DNA from: JAWKOK01 sp963698255
GTDB taxonomy: Bacteria > Chloroflexota > Anaerolineae > Caldilineales > Caldilineaceae
Assembly: GCA_963698255.1 (NCBI GenBank)
Contig: CAVOQD010000011.1
Coordinates: 1-64,000 of the forward strand
Length of the DNA stretch: 64,000 bases
Reading direction: 5' to 3'
The position numbers and the translations under genes were made by a program. The notes under the pieces are model-generated. The model made no database searches. It was not told the origin of the DNA and saw only the letters and a program-made list of their open reading frames with translations. This document shows, one piece after another, positions 50,221-59,771 of the stretch (positions are counted from its first letter, which is position 1; each line of letters opens with the position of its first letter).

Positions 50221-51220
50221 ATGTTGGCAGGTCCTTCCAGGCTGATTGGCCGGACACCCGACTCACGTTTGAGGCAGGCCACAAAGTGACCGGGCTCAAT
50301 CTCAAGCAGTGGCGGCTGCACCTCGGAGCAGCGTTCGTCGGCAAGAGTGCAACGGTCTGCAAAACGGCAGCCGTCTGGCGGGTCCGATCAGGCTAGGCGG
50401 ATGGCCGCTGATTCCTTCACGTTCTGTGTCGTCCCCCAGACGAGGCAGCGAGCGGATCAACATTTCCGTGTAGGGATGCTGCGAGCGGTTGAAGATCACA
50501 TCAGTTTCGGCAATTTCGACTACATTTCCGGCGTACATGATGACCATTCGATCGGTAATCTGATAGTGTACGCCCATGTCGTGGGACACCATGACGAAGG
50601 TGTTCTGCTCGCGCTTCTGCAGATTCATCAACATCGTTAGGATGCCGCGTTGAACTACGACATCGAGCGCCGTCGTCGGCTCGTCTGCCAACACAAAGCG
50701 TGGGTGTACGAAGGTGGCAAATGCCACAATCACCCGCTGGCGCATGCCGCCGCTCAACTGATGCGGATAGGCGTCCAACACGTCGGGCGGCAGTTCCAAT
50801 TCTTGTAGGTAGGCGGCCATCTGGTTGATCATTTTCTGTCGGCCACGCTCGTTGATCTCTTCTTTGGAGAATGAATCCAGGAACTGATTCTTGATACGCA
50901 CCACCGGATTCATTACACTCATCGACGCCTGCGGAATATACGAGAGGTATCGCCACCAGTAGTCGCAGAACTCCTCATTGGGTATCACCTTCGTCTCTCC
51001 GAAGTCTTCGACCTCCATTTCGATGGAGCCGTTGGCGATGTACATGGGGCGTTCTACACTTGCCGTAGATTGCCTTCATCAACGTTGACTTGCCACAGCC
51101 GGACTCGCCGGCAATGCCGACGATCTCGCCATCGTAGATGTTAAAGGAGACATTTTCGACAGCCCTGACGGTGCCCTGCACTGTGTCATAGTAGACGCTG
51201 ACATCTTTGATGCGAATCAT
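50217..51220 (-). CDS. ABC transporter ATPase, DppD-like
   Basis: About 334 residues. MIRIKDVSVYYDTVQGTVRAVENVSFN leads to Walker A GESGCGKS, LSYIPQASMSVMNP, the signature LSGGMRQRVIVAFAT, Walker B VLADEPTTALD and VSHDMGVHYQITD. The C-terminal cysteine motif appears as DGCRFADRCTLADERC after a shift near 50395. One extra T near 51064 causes the other break. An insertion (VEDFGETKVIPNEEFCDYWW) precedes the Q-loop. It overlaps both neighbours by four bases. Confidence 0.9.
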
Positions 51221-52044
51221 TGCCGACCTCTTCTCGTGGCGAAGTAATCTGACCAGCCGGTTGAGACCAGGAACAGGCCGATGAACAGAAACACGATGGA
51301 AAAGATTGGGGAGAGAATCCACAGCCACTGTTCGAGTAGCAATGCCTGATGCTGCATTGCCCAGTAGATCATGGTGCCAAGCGTGGCATCGGTCAGGCTG
51401 GAGAGGCCGATGATGGCTAGACCAGATTCCGCCGAGATGGCCACCAGAATGGTGTTGATGAAATTGGCCAGCGCCCAGCCGATTATGAAGGGCATGATCT
51501 CAAGCACCACGATCTTCATCGTGCCTTCGCCCGACGCGTGAGCCACGTTGATGAACTCTCGTTCGCTTAGGCTGAGCGACATGGCCCTTGCCTGTCGCCC
51601 CGGCCAGGGCCAGTTGAAAATGATCAACACACCTGCAATGATTAGCAGCGAGGTATTGCCGCCCAAGAGCGCCGACATTAGGATCAGGATGGGCAACGCC
51701 GGCACCGCGATGATGATGTCCATGATCGTGGTCATTAGACGGTCGGGAATCCCCCCCACGAATCCGGCAGTGAGTCCGACGACCACGCCGATAAGTGTGG
51801 CGAATGTGGCCACCACGAGGCCGATCCAGAGCGAGTTGCGGATAGACCACGTAAGCAGCCAGAAGATATCTTGCCCAAGGTTGTTGGTGCCCATAATATG
51901 TTCCAGGCTGGGCGGCAGATTGCGGAAATAGGTATTCCAGGCCGTCGGATCTTCCGGCGCAAACCAAGGCACGATGAAGCCCAAAACAAAGAACGTACCG
52001 ACAATAATAAGTCCAATAACCAATCTTGGTTTGACTAATTTCAT
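51217..52044 (-). CDS. ABC transporter permease, DppC-like
   Basis: An intact 275-residue protein of usual length. MKLVKPRLVIGLIIVGTFFVLGFIVPWF, IMGTNNLGQDIFWLLTWSIRNSL and the EAA-type loop EREFINVAHASGEGTMKIVVLEIMP are diagnostic. The stop overlaps the DppD-like start. A gap of about 175 bases separates it from the DppB-like gene, with nothing recognisable in it. Confidence 0.92.
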   Translation of the reverse strand: MKLVKPRLVIGLIIVGTFFVLGFIVPWFAPEDPTAWNTYFRNLPPSLEHIMGTNNLGQDIFWLLTWSIRNSLWIGLVVATFATLIGVVVGLTAGFVGGIPDRLMTTIMDIIIAVPALPILILMSALLGGNTSLLIIAGVLIIFNWPWPGRQARAMSLSLSEREFINVAHASGEGTMKIVVLEIMPFIIGWALANFINTILVAISAESGLAIIGLSSLTDATLGTMIYWAMQHQALLLEQWLWILSPIFSIVFLFIGLFLVSTGWSDYFATRRGRQ

Positions 52045-52219
52045 CCTTTACCTCAATACGATTGAGTAGGAATCTAAATAATGAATAGTATAGCGACGAT
52101 ACCATACTCTCCGTGACAGCATATGACTGAACCTCATTTCGCCTGCGGAATAAACCATTGCGGAACTGCTCAGTAGCGGCAGAGGCTCCCTCATCCCCGA
52201 ATACCACATTGCTGACGTC

Positions 52220-53218
52220 CTACTTATATCGAATGCGAGGATCGATTAGGGGATAGACCACGTCCATAATCAGCGTAGCCGTGGCCACGGCCAGAATGGT
52301 GATGCTAACCGTGCCCATAATCAGGTTGTAGTCCGATCCCAGGATCGCCTTGTAAATCAACGATCCAACCCCTGGATAGCCGAAGAGAATTTCCGTGATG
52401 AGCGCCCCGCCAAAGACGCCGCCGATGCTCAACGCCAGGACCGTAACCTGAGGCAAAATGGCAGTGCGCGCCACGTAACCGATCATTACCTTGTTGTCAT
52501 CGACGCCGCGGTAACGCGCATATTGCACATAGTCCTCTTCCTTGGTGTCGATGGCCATGGCCTTCATGCTGATGATCCACCAGCCAAGACTGACAATGAC
52601 GATGGACATAAGAGGCAGGAATGAATTGTAGACCACGCTCTTAAACCATACCCAGGTCCACACTTCACCCCTTACCTGGAATACGAATGGGAAGATGGGC
52701 CAGACATAGGCGAAGAGAATGACCAATAGCAGAGCAAAGATGTAGTAGGGGATCGGATAGATGAGCATGGCGCCGGTTTCGATGACCTTCGAACTGGTAC
52801 TGTCATTGTGGTATCCGGCCAACAGGCCGATAAGGTTGCCCAGCACCCAACTGATGCCCAGTGCAGTCAGCAACAGTGCGACGGACCAGGGCAGCGAGCG
52901 TGCGATCAGGTCACTTACCGGCGTTGGATAGTAGGAGAGGGAAGGCCCAAAATCCTGGGTCAATATCACGCGCTTCAGAAATGCCGTATATTGCTCCCAC
53001 ACTGTACCTTCAAGCCCGAATAGCTGGGTCATGGTAAGGCGCATCTCTTCAACCAGTTTGGGATCCATGGTCGTGCCCTGGGACATCAGCTTTCCCAACA
53101 TGGCTTCGACCGGATTGCCCGGAATGAACCGCGGCACAAAGAAGACAATCGTGATGCCGACCCACACCACGAGCACATACGTCAGTAGACGTGCTGCCAG
53201 GAATTTCGCAAACTGCAT
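52220..53218 (-). CDS. ABC transporter permease, DppB-like
   Basis: An intact 332-residue protein. MQFAKFLAARLLTYVLVVWVGITIVFFVPRFIPGNPVEA is the classic start. FGPSLSYYPTPVSDLIARSLPWSVALL and the EAA loop EEDYVQYARYRGVDDNKVMIGYVARTAILPQ follow, and it ends VYPLIDPRIRYK. It pairs with the DppC-like permease for the GH172 operon. Confidence 0.93.
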   Translation of the reverse strand: MQFAKFLAARLLTYVLVVWVGITIVFFVPRFIPGNPVEAMLGKLMSQGTTMDPKLVEEMRLTMTQLFGLEGTVWEQYTAFLKRVILTQDFGPSLSYYPTPVSDLIARSLPWSVALLLTALGISWVLGNLIGLLAGYHNDSTSSKVIETGAMLIYPIPYYIFALLLVILFAYVWPIFPFVFQVRGEVWTWVWFKSVVYNSFLPLMSIVIVSLGWWIISMKAMAIDTKEEDYVQYARYRGVDDNKVMIGYVARTAILPQVTVLALSIGGVFGGALITEILFGYPGVGSLIYKAILGSDYNLIMGTVSITILAVATATLIMDVVYPLIDPRIRYK

Positions 53219-53238
53219 AGACTATCCCCTCCCATGAT

Positions 53239-53365
53239 CGCCACAGATGAACGCAGATGTTGCTCGGATGGGGCACAGATAGGGTTGTCTCACCCCCTAT
53301 AATTACAGAGGTCGATGCAGTTCTATCCGTGTCCCACCTGTGCGAATTTGTGCTCATCTGTGGCA
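53239..53365. repeat. CACAGAT-class intergenic inverted repeat
   Basis: The left arm 53239-53283 (GCCACAGATGAACGCAGATG onward) pairs imperfectly with 53323-53365. The right arm overlaps the end of the binding-protein reading frame and supplies its last codons and stop. Confidence 0.8.
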
Positions 53366-55309
53366 AAAAACGCGCACGCTTACATTACTGCTACCTGGCT
53401 CGATGTTGGCGACGATGAACTTGAAGTTGGACCACCACCACCACGGACCTTCGTAGTAGTTGTCGGCAGTCGGATAGTTGGTGAAGTAGGTCTCGTTGAC
53501 CGGCACAAACTTGGAGGTGCCGAACATGGGAATCCAGTGCATCTCCTGCGCCATCTGCATCAGCAGATCCTTGCTCAGTTCCACATTCTGCGGATCGTCG
53601 GATGGAACCTGTTCCAGCGCGTCCAGGATCGCCGCGATCTCGTCACTTGCATGGCGGTGCTGGTTGCCGGGGGCCGGCTGGCCAGTGGGCACGGTGTATT
53701 TCTGGTTCCAGTAGCTGACATTGGGGAAGATGTCGGGACCGATGGCGCAACCGGGCCAGTACGAGCCGGCTTCATATTCGCCGGTCGAACTCGCATTCCA
53801 GAAGGAACCGCCGGTCATCGTGTTCACCGATGCGTCGATGCCGAACTTCTGCCATGAGTCGGCCACGGCAAAGGCCAGTCGACCGGACTGGACTTCGAAG
53901 TCGGCCGGCGCATTGATGGCGATCGACCAAGGCGTACCGTCGGGCAGCAGCCACATGCCGTCGTCATCGCGGGTGAAGCCGACATCCTCCAGCAGTTTGG
54001 CTGCCTGTTCGACGTCATGCTTCCACCAGCCGACGCCGAAGAGATCGATCAGTTCGGCCTCATCGGTGGGCAGATCGCCGCCGACGCCCTGTTCATTGAA
54101 GATGGCCGCCATGTCGACGGCGAAGTTCGGATCGAAGGGCTTGTAGCCATCCGGCAGTTCCATCTCCGTCAGGCGCTCCACCAGTGGCTTGTGATAGGTG
54201 TTCTGCACCGCAGCCACCGGCGGCACGCCCAGCGGCGAGACGCGCAACATGCCGGCAAAGGTGCCCAATGAGACGTTCTTGATGTCGGTTGCCAGTGCCA
54301 ACGCCCAGCGAACCTGCCATTCGGTATAGGGGAACTCAGAGTTGTTGAAGGCGATGCCGCGCTCACATGGGTCGTCGAAGTCGGCATAGGGGAAGCCGGC
54401 GTGCCAGGCGCGCGTGGCCGGGCTCTTCTGGGTCAAGACCTGCATCGACTCAGGCGTGATATCCTGTAGAATGTCGATGTCGTTGGCGATCATGGAGAGA
54501 ATGCGCTTCTCCTCGGTGCCGACAAAGTTCCACATGACATAGGGAGGTCCGGCCTTTTCGACGATCTGGCCGACGCTGGTGCGCTCCCAGTCGTCGCGCA
54601 ATTTCCAGATGGTCCAGTTGCCATTGGGGTCATGGTCCATGTAGCTATATTGACCGAGGCAGACCGGCGGGAAGAAGTCGAACGTGGCGGGGTCCTGACT
54701 TTCCCAGACATGTCTTGGGCATGGGATAGAGGCGGTTGTCCCAGATCGTTACGCCCAAGATCTTTGGACAAGCGCGGCTGCGAGCGTGCGGTGTTGAGGA
54801 TCAGCGTGTAGTCGTCAACGACCTCCCAACTGTCGATGTAGTCAATTGCCCAGCCATGAATGGGCAGATCGGGCGTGTCGAACCACATCTGGAAGGTGTA
54901 GTCGAGATCATCTGTGGTGAACTCTTCGCCATCGTCCCAGTAGATGCCTTCGCGCAGCTTGATCTCGAAGCTGGTGTAGTCATCGTTCAAGCGGCGTGGG
55001 CAGATCGGCAGCCAAGGCGCCGATACTGCTCACCGGTGGTGGTGTCGATCTCCCACAGGTTGTCCATGCAGAGTTCGTGGAAGCCACGCCCGGCATCGCC
55101 GCCCGGCGCATAGATGTTGAAGAACTCAGGTCGTTCCAGCGACCCGCCCAGATTGTCCAGAATGAGCGTTTCATTGCGGGGAGTGCCGACGAAGGTCATT
55201 TCACCCTCGGCGGCAGCATCCTTCTTCGCCTGCCGGGGCGCGCGCCGGCACATGCTGCCAATGAAAGTGCTACGATCAGAATCAGCGTAAACAGAAACCA
55301 CTTTTTCAT
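53354..55309 (-). CDS. family-5 extracellular solute-binding lipoprotein
   Basis: About 650 residues. The lipoprotein signal MKKWFLFTLILIVALSLAACAG is followed by FEIKLREGIYWDDGEEFTTDDLDYTFQMW, NSEFPYTEWQVRWALALATDIKNV, WLLPDGTPWSIAINAPADFE and SYWPGCAIGPDIFPNVSYWNQKY, all SBP_bac_5 features. Shifts lie near 55230, 54990 and 54640. The final residues VFCHR and the stop come from the inverted repeat. It is the first gene of the operon with Dpp-type permeases, ATPases and GH172 enzymes, so an oligosaccharide ligand is likely. Confidence 0.88.
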
Positions 55310-55681
55310 CGTGTCTCCTCTCTGTATTGGGGGGAAAGGCGAACAAATAGACTATGGTCTGCATTGAACGACGATGCGCAATCCTTGACTGCTGGGCTAC
55401 CTCCTTTCCTGCAATTTGGTCGCTAGCCGCTGCTGGAGTTTGGCGAATATTTTTGCTACCCCAATGGGCTAGTCAGTTTTCTTGTTTCTTGCTGCGAGCA
55501 GTAGTCGACGTTTAGGGGCGGGAACCTAGCGACTGAGCGTTTCGCCAGATTTCCGGTAGTAAGCAACAGAGTGACAAGATCCAATTTGCGATCTCCTTAG
55601 TGTACCACCCTCTGCCTGGTTCACAATGGTACACCATCCGTCAGTTTTGTGTCAAGTCCCTCGATTTGGTACAATACGGAC
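55310..55681. promoter_or_regulatory. divergent regulatory region with GGTACA half-sites
   Basis: GTGTACCA (55600-55607) and TGGTACAC (55627-55634) form an inverted pair, and TGGTACAA recurs at 55667-55674. TTGTGT (55647-55652) and TACAAT (55670-55675), 17 bases apart, form a promoter for the regulator at 55682. No gene fits in these 370 bases. The sites are good candidates for the neighbouring GntR-type protein. Confidence 0.6.
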
Positions 55682-56782
55682 ATGCAAAACATATTCACTT
55701 CAGAAGATTATGTATACAATCAACTCGCCGATTTGCTTCGATCTCAGATATTGCGTGGGGATCTTGAAGGCAAGATCCCCGGTATTCGAGAACTGGCTCA
55801 ACAATACTCAGTCAATTTCAAAACCGCCAACAAGGCCGTCTCTCTGCTTGTCGACGAGAAGCTTCTCTACCGGTTAAAAGGGAGAGGGACATTTGTCGCT
55901 GAGACCACAGCCTCCAGAGAAAAACACGCCATCATCGGCTTCGTTATAACGGATATCATCAATCCCTATTTCGCTCACCTTGCCCAAGCGATTCAGGAAA
56001 TGGCCCACGAACAGAACATCTCTGTTTTCGTGGACACGAATCACAGCAGCACCGATAGACTCAAACAGATTCTCAACACATATCGAAGACGCAATGTTCA
56101 GTTGGTCATCGTCCACGGTGGTGTGGTACGCCATGCCTCGGCGCTCGATGCCCTGATGGACTCCAGCTTCCCGATAGTCGGCATCCATACCCATCTGCAA
56201 ACGATCGATGACGTCTGGCCCGATGTACGATCCGGCGCACAGTTGGCAACCGAACATCTGATAACAGGATGTGGTATCAACATTGGCCTGGTCTCGGGTT
56301 CTGACGATCCGGTACGTGAGACCGGTCGTTTCGAAGGTTTTCGAGACGCCATCCATAGTACCGGAAATACTGTCGACTTTCGGTTTGTTGTCGAAACAGA
56401 GCCTACCTACCGTGGCGGTCACCAGGCGGTGTTGGACATGCTCGATCAGAACGGACTGCCCAAGGCGCTGCTGTTTTACAACCAAATCATGGCAATGGGC
56501 GGCGTAAGTGCACTCCTCAGTCGGGGGATTCAAGTCCCGGGCGATGTCGCCATCGCAAGTATCGACGACAGTATTAACGAAGCTCAAATGTTGGTGCCGA
56601 CTACCACCGTAGCTTTGCCGTTTGACAAGACGGCTTCGCACACGCTCGATCTCGCTCGGCGGCGAATGACCAATCCGGCTGCCGCTCCGATGTCCATCAG
56701 AGTCATGCCGAGGCTGATCGTGCGCGAATCCTCGCTTGCTGGGTTAGCAGTGGATGCTTCCGTCTCGAGTGGAGAGCGGTAG
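55682..56782 (+). CDS. GntR-headed, LacI-type sensor transcriptional regulator (AraR-like architecture)
   Basis: An intact 366-residue protein. The first 75 residues are a GntR winged helix (YNQLADLLRSQILRGDL, IPGIRELAQQYSVNFKTANKAVSLLVDEKLLYRLKGRGTFVAE). The rest is a periplasmic-binding-like sensor: IIGFVITDIINPYFAHLAQAI, RNVQLVIVHGG, GINIGLVSGSDD and DVAIASIDDSINEAQMLVPTTTV. This domain order is that of sugar-responsive repressors such as AraR. The ATG at 55682 has no ribosome site and lies seven bases after the -10, so the message may be leaderless. It diverges from the GH172 transporter operon, its likely target. Confidence 0.9.
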   Translation: MQNIFTSEDYVYNQLADLLRSQILRGDLEGKIPGIRELAQQYSVNFKTANKAVSLLVDEKLLYRLKGRGTFVAETTASREKHAIIGFVITDIINPYFAHLAQAIQEMAHEQNISVFVDTNHSSTDRLKQILNTYRRRNVQLVIVHGGVVRHASALDALMDSSFPIVGIHTHLQTIDDVWPDVRSGAQLATEHLITGCGINIGLVSGSDDPVRETGRFEGFRDAIHSTGNTVDFRFVVETEPTYRGGHQAVLDMLDQNGLPKALLFYNQIMAMGGVSALLSRGIQVPGDVAIASIDDSINEAQMLVPTTTVALPFDKTASHTLDLARRRMTNPAAAPMSIRVMPRLIVRESSLAGLAVDASVSSGER

Positions 56783-57177
56783 TGAAGCCGGCAACCATGT
56801 TGGTCGAAGGATCGGCCGCGATTTCGGACGTTTGACGCAATACGCTGCCTCACGAACCCGCCCGTGGACCCCATCTAGCATGCGGTCCACGGGCGGGTTC
56901 GCATTGAACCATCCTCCGTTTTTCTCACCACGACCCATACCCACGTCGGCTCCTATGGCAGAAACAGACACGACCGAACTGGACCCTTGACTGAACTGAT
57001 CGACCAACACCGTCGAAATGGCTGTCGATGCACGTCAACTCGCACATATCGGCAGCGGATCCATCTCTTTCCATCGTCAACCACCCGAAAAACGTCGTTG
57101 GCGCTCCGGGCGGGATCTGCGGTACCCTTGTAACGCACCAGATATTTGTGACCAATCAAAACGGAGACGAACCAAGC
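56783..57177. other. intergenic region between regulator and mannonate-dehydratase-like gene
   Basis: About 395 bases. It contains a strong hairpin terminator (56853-56901) and then about 275 bases that should hold the promoter of the next gene. Short open frames here have no recognisable features. Confidence 0.5.
56853..56901 (+). terminator. strong hairpin terminator
   Basis: CGAACCCGCCCGTGGACC (56853-56870) pairs perfectly with 56884-56901 around a 13-base loop. A TTTTTC run follows about 18 bases later. It ends the regulator transcript. Confidence 0.82.
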
Positions 57178-58237
57178 ATGAGCACGAACACAAACCAATA
57201 TCCAATGCGCGCCGTGCCCGGCTACTATTCGAGCACGGAAGGCATCCAGATCGCCATCCAGACGGACGCCAATGCCAGTGACGAAGACCTGCAATTTTTC
57301 CAACAGCTCGGCGTCGAATGGGCCATGGTGGGCATCCGCAGCCCTGAGCAGCATTCGCTTGATTTCTACAAGCATCTGGTCAAGCGTTTTGGCGAGCGCG
57401 GCATCAAGATCTATCGCATCACCAATCTGGGCGTGCACAACGTGCCCGAGATCACGCTCAACCTGCCCGGCCGCGACGAGAAGGTCGAGGAATTCAAGCA
57501 GTTCATCCGCAACATCGGCGCTGCCGGCATCAAGTACAATACCTATGCCCACATGGCCAACGGCATCTGGTCCTCCGGGCCGGGCGGAGGGGCGCGGCGG
57601 CATGGACGCGCGGACGCTCGACCTCAACGATGCAAAGGGGCATTGGGACGGCAAGATCTATGAGGGCGAACTGACCCATGGACGCGTCTACAGCGAAGAG
57701 GAACTGTGGGACAACTACGCCTACATGATCCGCCAGATTGCCCCGGTGGCCGAGGAGGCCGGCGTGCGTATCGGCGTCCATCCAGACGATCCGCCGGTCT
57801 ACGGTCTGGGCGGCATTCCGCGCTGTATGTTCGGCAACTTCGAGGGCTACAAGAAGGCCATGGAGATCGCGGACAGCCCCAACATCGGCGTCTGCCTCTG
57901 CGTCGGCTGCTGGCTGGAAGGCGGCGAAGTGGGCATGGGCAACAGCGCGGTGGACGCCATCAAATACTTCGCGTCAAAAGATCAACTCTTCAAGGTCCAT
58001 TTCCGCAACGTGTCCAATCCCATGCCCGAGCCGTGGGTCGAGACGCTGATCGACAACGGCTATCAGGACATGTACGAGGTCATGAAGGCGCTGCGCGAGG
58101 TCAAGTTCGACGGCTGCATCATCCCCGATCACATACCGGCCATGCTGGGCGGGCATCGGGTCGGCGTGGCCTATTCGATTGCTTACATGCGCGCGTTGGT
58201 GCAGGCCGTCAACAACGAGTTTGGCGGGCCGGCGTAG
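57178..58237 (+). CDS. mannonate-dehydratase-like TIM-barrel protein (UxuA family)
   Basis: About 353 residues after one shift near 57590. The UxuA-type metal and substrate motifs are visible as VRIGVHPDDPPVYGLGGIPR, NIGVCLCVGCWLEGG, LFKVHFRNVSNP and CIIPDHIPAMLGGH. UxuA converts D-mannonate to 2-keto-3-deoxygluconate in hexuronate breakdown. This protein has the family core, but I cannot confirm the substrate. Its ATG at 57178 follows a terminator and a promoter-length gap. The RraA-like gene downstream could act on a resulting keto-acid. Confidence 0.8.
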
Positions 58238-58243
58238 CAAGGG

Positions 58244-58340
58244 ATTTGTCACAGATTCACACAGATAGGAAAAGGATGGGGCACAGATTGCGCTGAGGTA
58301 TCGTCTGTGTCTTTCAGGAACATCTACGTGAATCTGTGGC
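58244..58340. repeat. CACAGAT-class intergenic inverted repeat
   Basis: The left arm from 58244 (TTTGTCACAGATTCACACAG) and the right arm 58301-58340 are imperfect complements. It starts seven bases after the mannonate-dehydratase-like stop. Confidence 0.8.
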
Positions 58341-58352
58341 AGCACTGAGTAA

Positions 58353-58495
58353 TCCAGGCAGACTGTCGGAGTTAGCAAAAAATAGACTGAGGATGCGGCG
58401 GATTAGGCTGATAAATACCGAGTTCATGGGTTATATCCGGCTGTTTTCGCCGAATCCGCCACATCCGCGGTCTATCAACATTCTCTCCGGCAGGC
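58353..58495. repeat. GGCGGAT-class intergenic inverted repeat with GGCAGACTGTCGGAG ends
   Basis: The left arm from 58353 carries GGCAGACTGTCGGAG, TAGACTGAGGATG and CGGCGGATTAGGC; the right arm 58449-58495 is their imperfect complement. The end word also bounds the inner element at 16028-16165 and appears alone near 39418. Confidence 0.75.
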
Positions 58496-58545
58496 TCCTA
58501 ACAATACATCGACAATAACAGCCGATTCTTCGGGGAGAGCACTTC

Positions 58546-59427
58546 ATGAAGTACAACGATCGGGACGACATCATCCAACTGACACCGCTGTGGAAAGGCG
58601 AACGCTTTGACGATGGGCGTCCACGTGTGCCGGACGACATTCTCAAGCGCATGGACCGCGTGATCACGGAAGAGGCATGGGCCGTGCTCTGGCGCGAGGG
58701 CTACCACTTTCAGTTTGCCGGCGGCTGGACACGTCTGCACCCCCATCGACGTCTGATCGGCCGCGCAGTGACCGGCGTCTTCATCCCCCATCGACCCGAC
58801 CTGCACGATACGCTGATGGATCTCGGCCAAAACGAGGAAGGCCGCATCGGGGCCATGAACTCCTGGGTCATCGAGACGCTGCGTGAGGATGATGTGATCG
58901 TCATCGATCTCTTCGACAAGGTCTACGAAGGCACCTACTCCGGGGCCAATCTCTCCACGGCCATTGCCTCGCGCACCAAGCGCGGCCAGGTCATCTACGG
59001 CGGCATTCGCGACGCCGAGCAGATCATCGAAATCGAGGACTTTGCGACCTTCTGCCGCGGCATGGACCCGACGCCCATCCGCAATGTCACGCTCTCCGGC
59101 TTCAACGTGCCCTGCCGCATCGGCGACGCCACCTGCATGCCGGGCGATGTGGTCCTGGGCACGATGACCGGCGTGATCTTCATTCCGCCGCATCTGGCCG
59201 AGGCCGTGGTCGAGCACGCCGAGCGCACCCACATGCGCGAGCGTTTCAGCCATCAACGCCTGCGCGAGAACATCTACAACTCCAGCCAGATGGACACCAA
59301 GTGGACCGACGCCATCGAAGCCGACTTCGAGGAGTGGCGCAAGACCCACGGGCTGGACGACGGCATCGACTGGGACAAGCCCGAGCAGGGCGGGGCCGGC
59401 GAGGGTGAAGAGACGCTGCTCGGCTAG
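58546..59427 (+). CDS. RraA-like / HMG aldolase family protein (2)
   Basis: An intact 293-residue protein. LFDKVYEGTYSGANLSTAIASRTKRGQVIYGGIRDAEQIIEIE carries the substrate loop and the R-D metal pair of the RraA fold. VPCRIGDATCMPGDVVLGTMTGVIFIPPHLAEAVVE is its C-terminal core. An extra N-terminal segment (WREGYHFQFAGGWTRLHP) and an acidic C-terminal tail make it longer than usual. A GGGGAGAG stretch precedes the ATG. It may cleave or decarboxylate keto-acids from sugar-acid breakdown. Confidence 0.83.
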   Translation: MKYNDRDDIIQLTPLWKGERFDDGRPRVPDDILKRMDRVITEEAWAVLWREGYHFQFAGGWTRLHPHRRLIGRAVTGVFIPHRPDLHDTLMDLGQNEEGRIGAMNSWVIETLREDDVIVIDLFDKVYEGTYSGANLSTAIASRTKRGQVIYGGIRDAEQIIEIEDFATFCRGMDPTPIRNVTLSGFNVPCRIGDATCMPGDVVLGTMTGVIFIPPHLAEAVVEHAERTHMRERFSHQRLRENIYNSSQMDTKWTDAIEADFEEWRKTHGLDDGIDWDKPEQGGAGEGEETLLG

Positions 59428-59771
59428 TCGAGTGTCTCTTCACCGTGTTCCAAATCCGCTGTCGATCAATGATTTACGGTAGTCCACGATTTGGTGAAAA
59501 GCGAGATTCTTCGCTGGCCCTCTGCCAGAGTGACGGGCACTAAAATACTCGCTCAGAATGACAATTCGTGAACTACTGATTTTGTATTCCGATTCACTCA
59601 GTCCTACGCTGATAGACCGAGAATTAGGCAGATCAAGCGGACGAAACCGGACATATTCGGATTTTGTCCGCTAAAGTCAGCCTTATTCGCCCAAGCCGCG
59701 GCCTATTTGCACGGCCCGCTGTATCGTTACGATTTTACAATAACTATCGAGATTACGCGAGGTACTTTTCG
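59428..59771. other. intergenic region with interspersed repeat fragments
   Basis: About 340 bases. Near 59500-59565 GAGATTCTTCGCTGG and CGCTCAGAATGAC resemble a common bacterial interspersed word pair in inverted order. From 59611 to 59706 there is a weak GGCGGAT-class palindrome. Its right arm overlaps an in-frame upstream extension of the next gene, which is why I place that gene's start at 59772. Confidence 0.5.
59611..59706. repeat. degenerate GGCGGAT-class inverted repeat
   Basis: GATAGACCGAGAATTAGGC on the left is partly complementary to the GCCGCGGCCTATTT end on the right. The central AAGCGGACGAAA matches TTTGTCCGCT. It is the most diverged member listed. Confidence 0.5.

Noticed and set aside
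56784..57177. Small open frames between the regulator and the mannonate-dehydratase-like gene
   Set aside because: They lack ribosome sites and recognisable sequence, and overlap the terminator hairpin.
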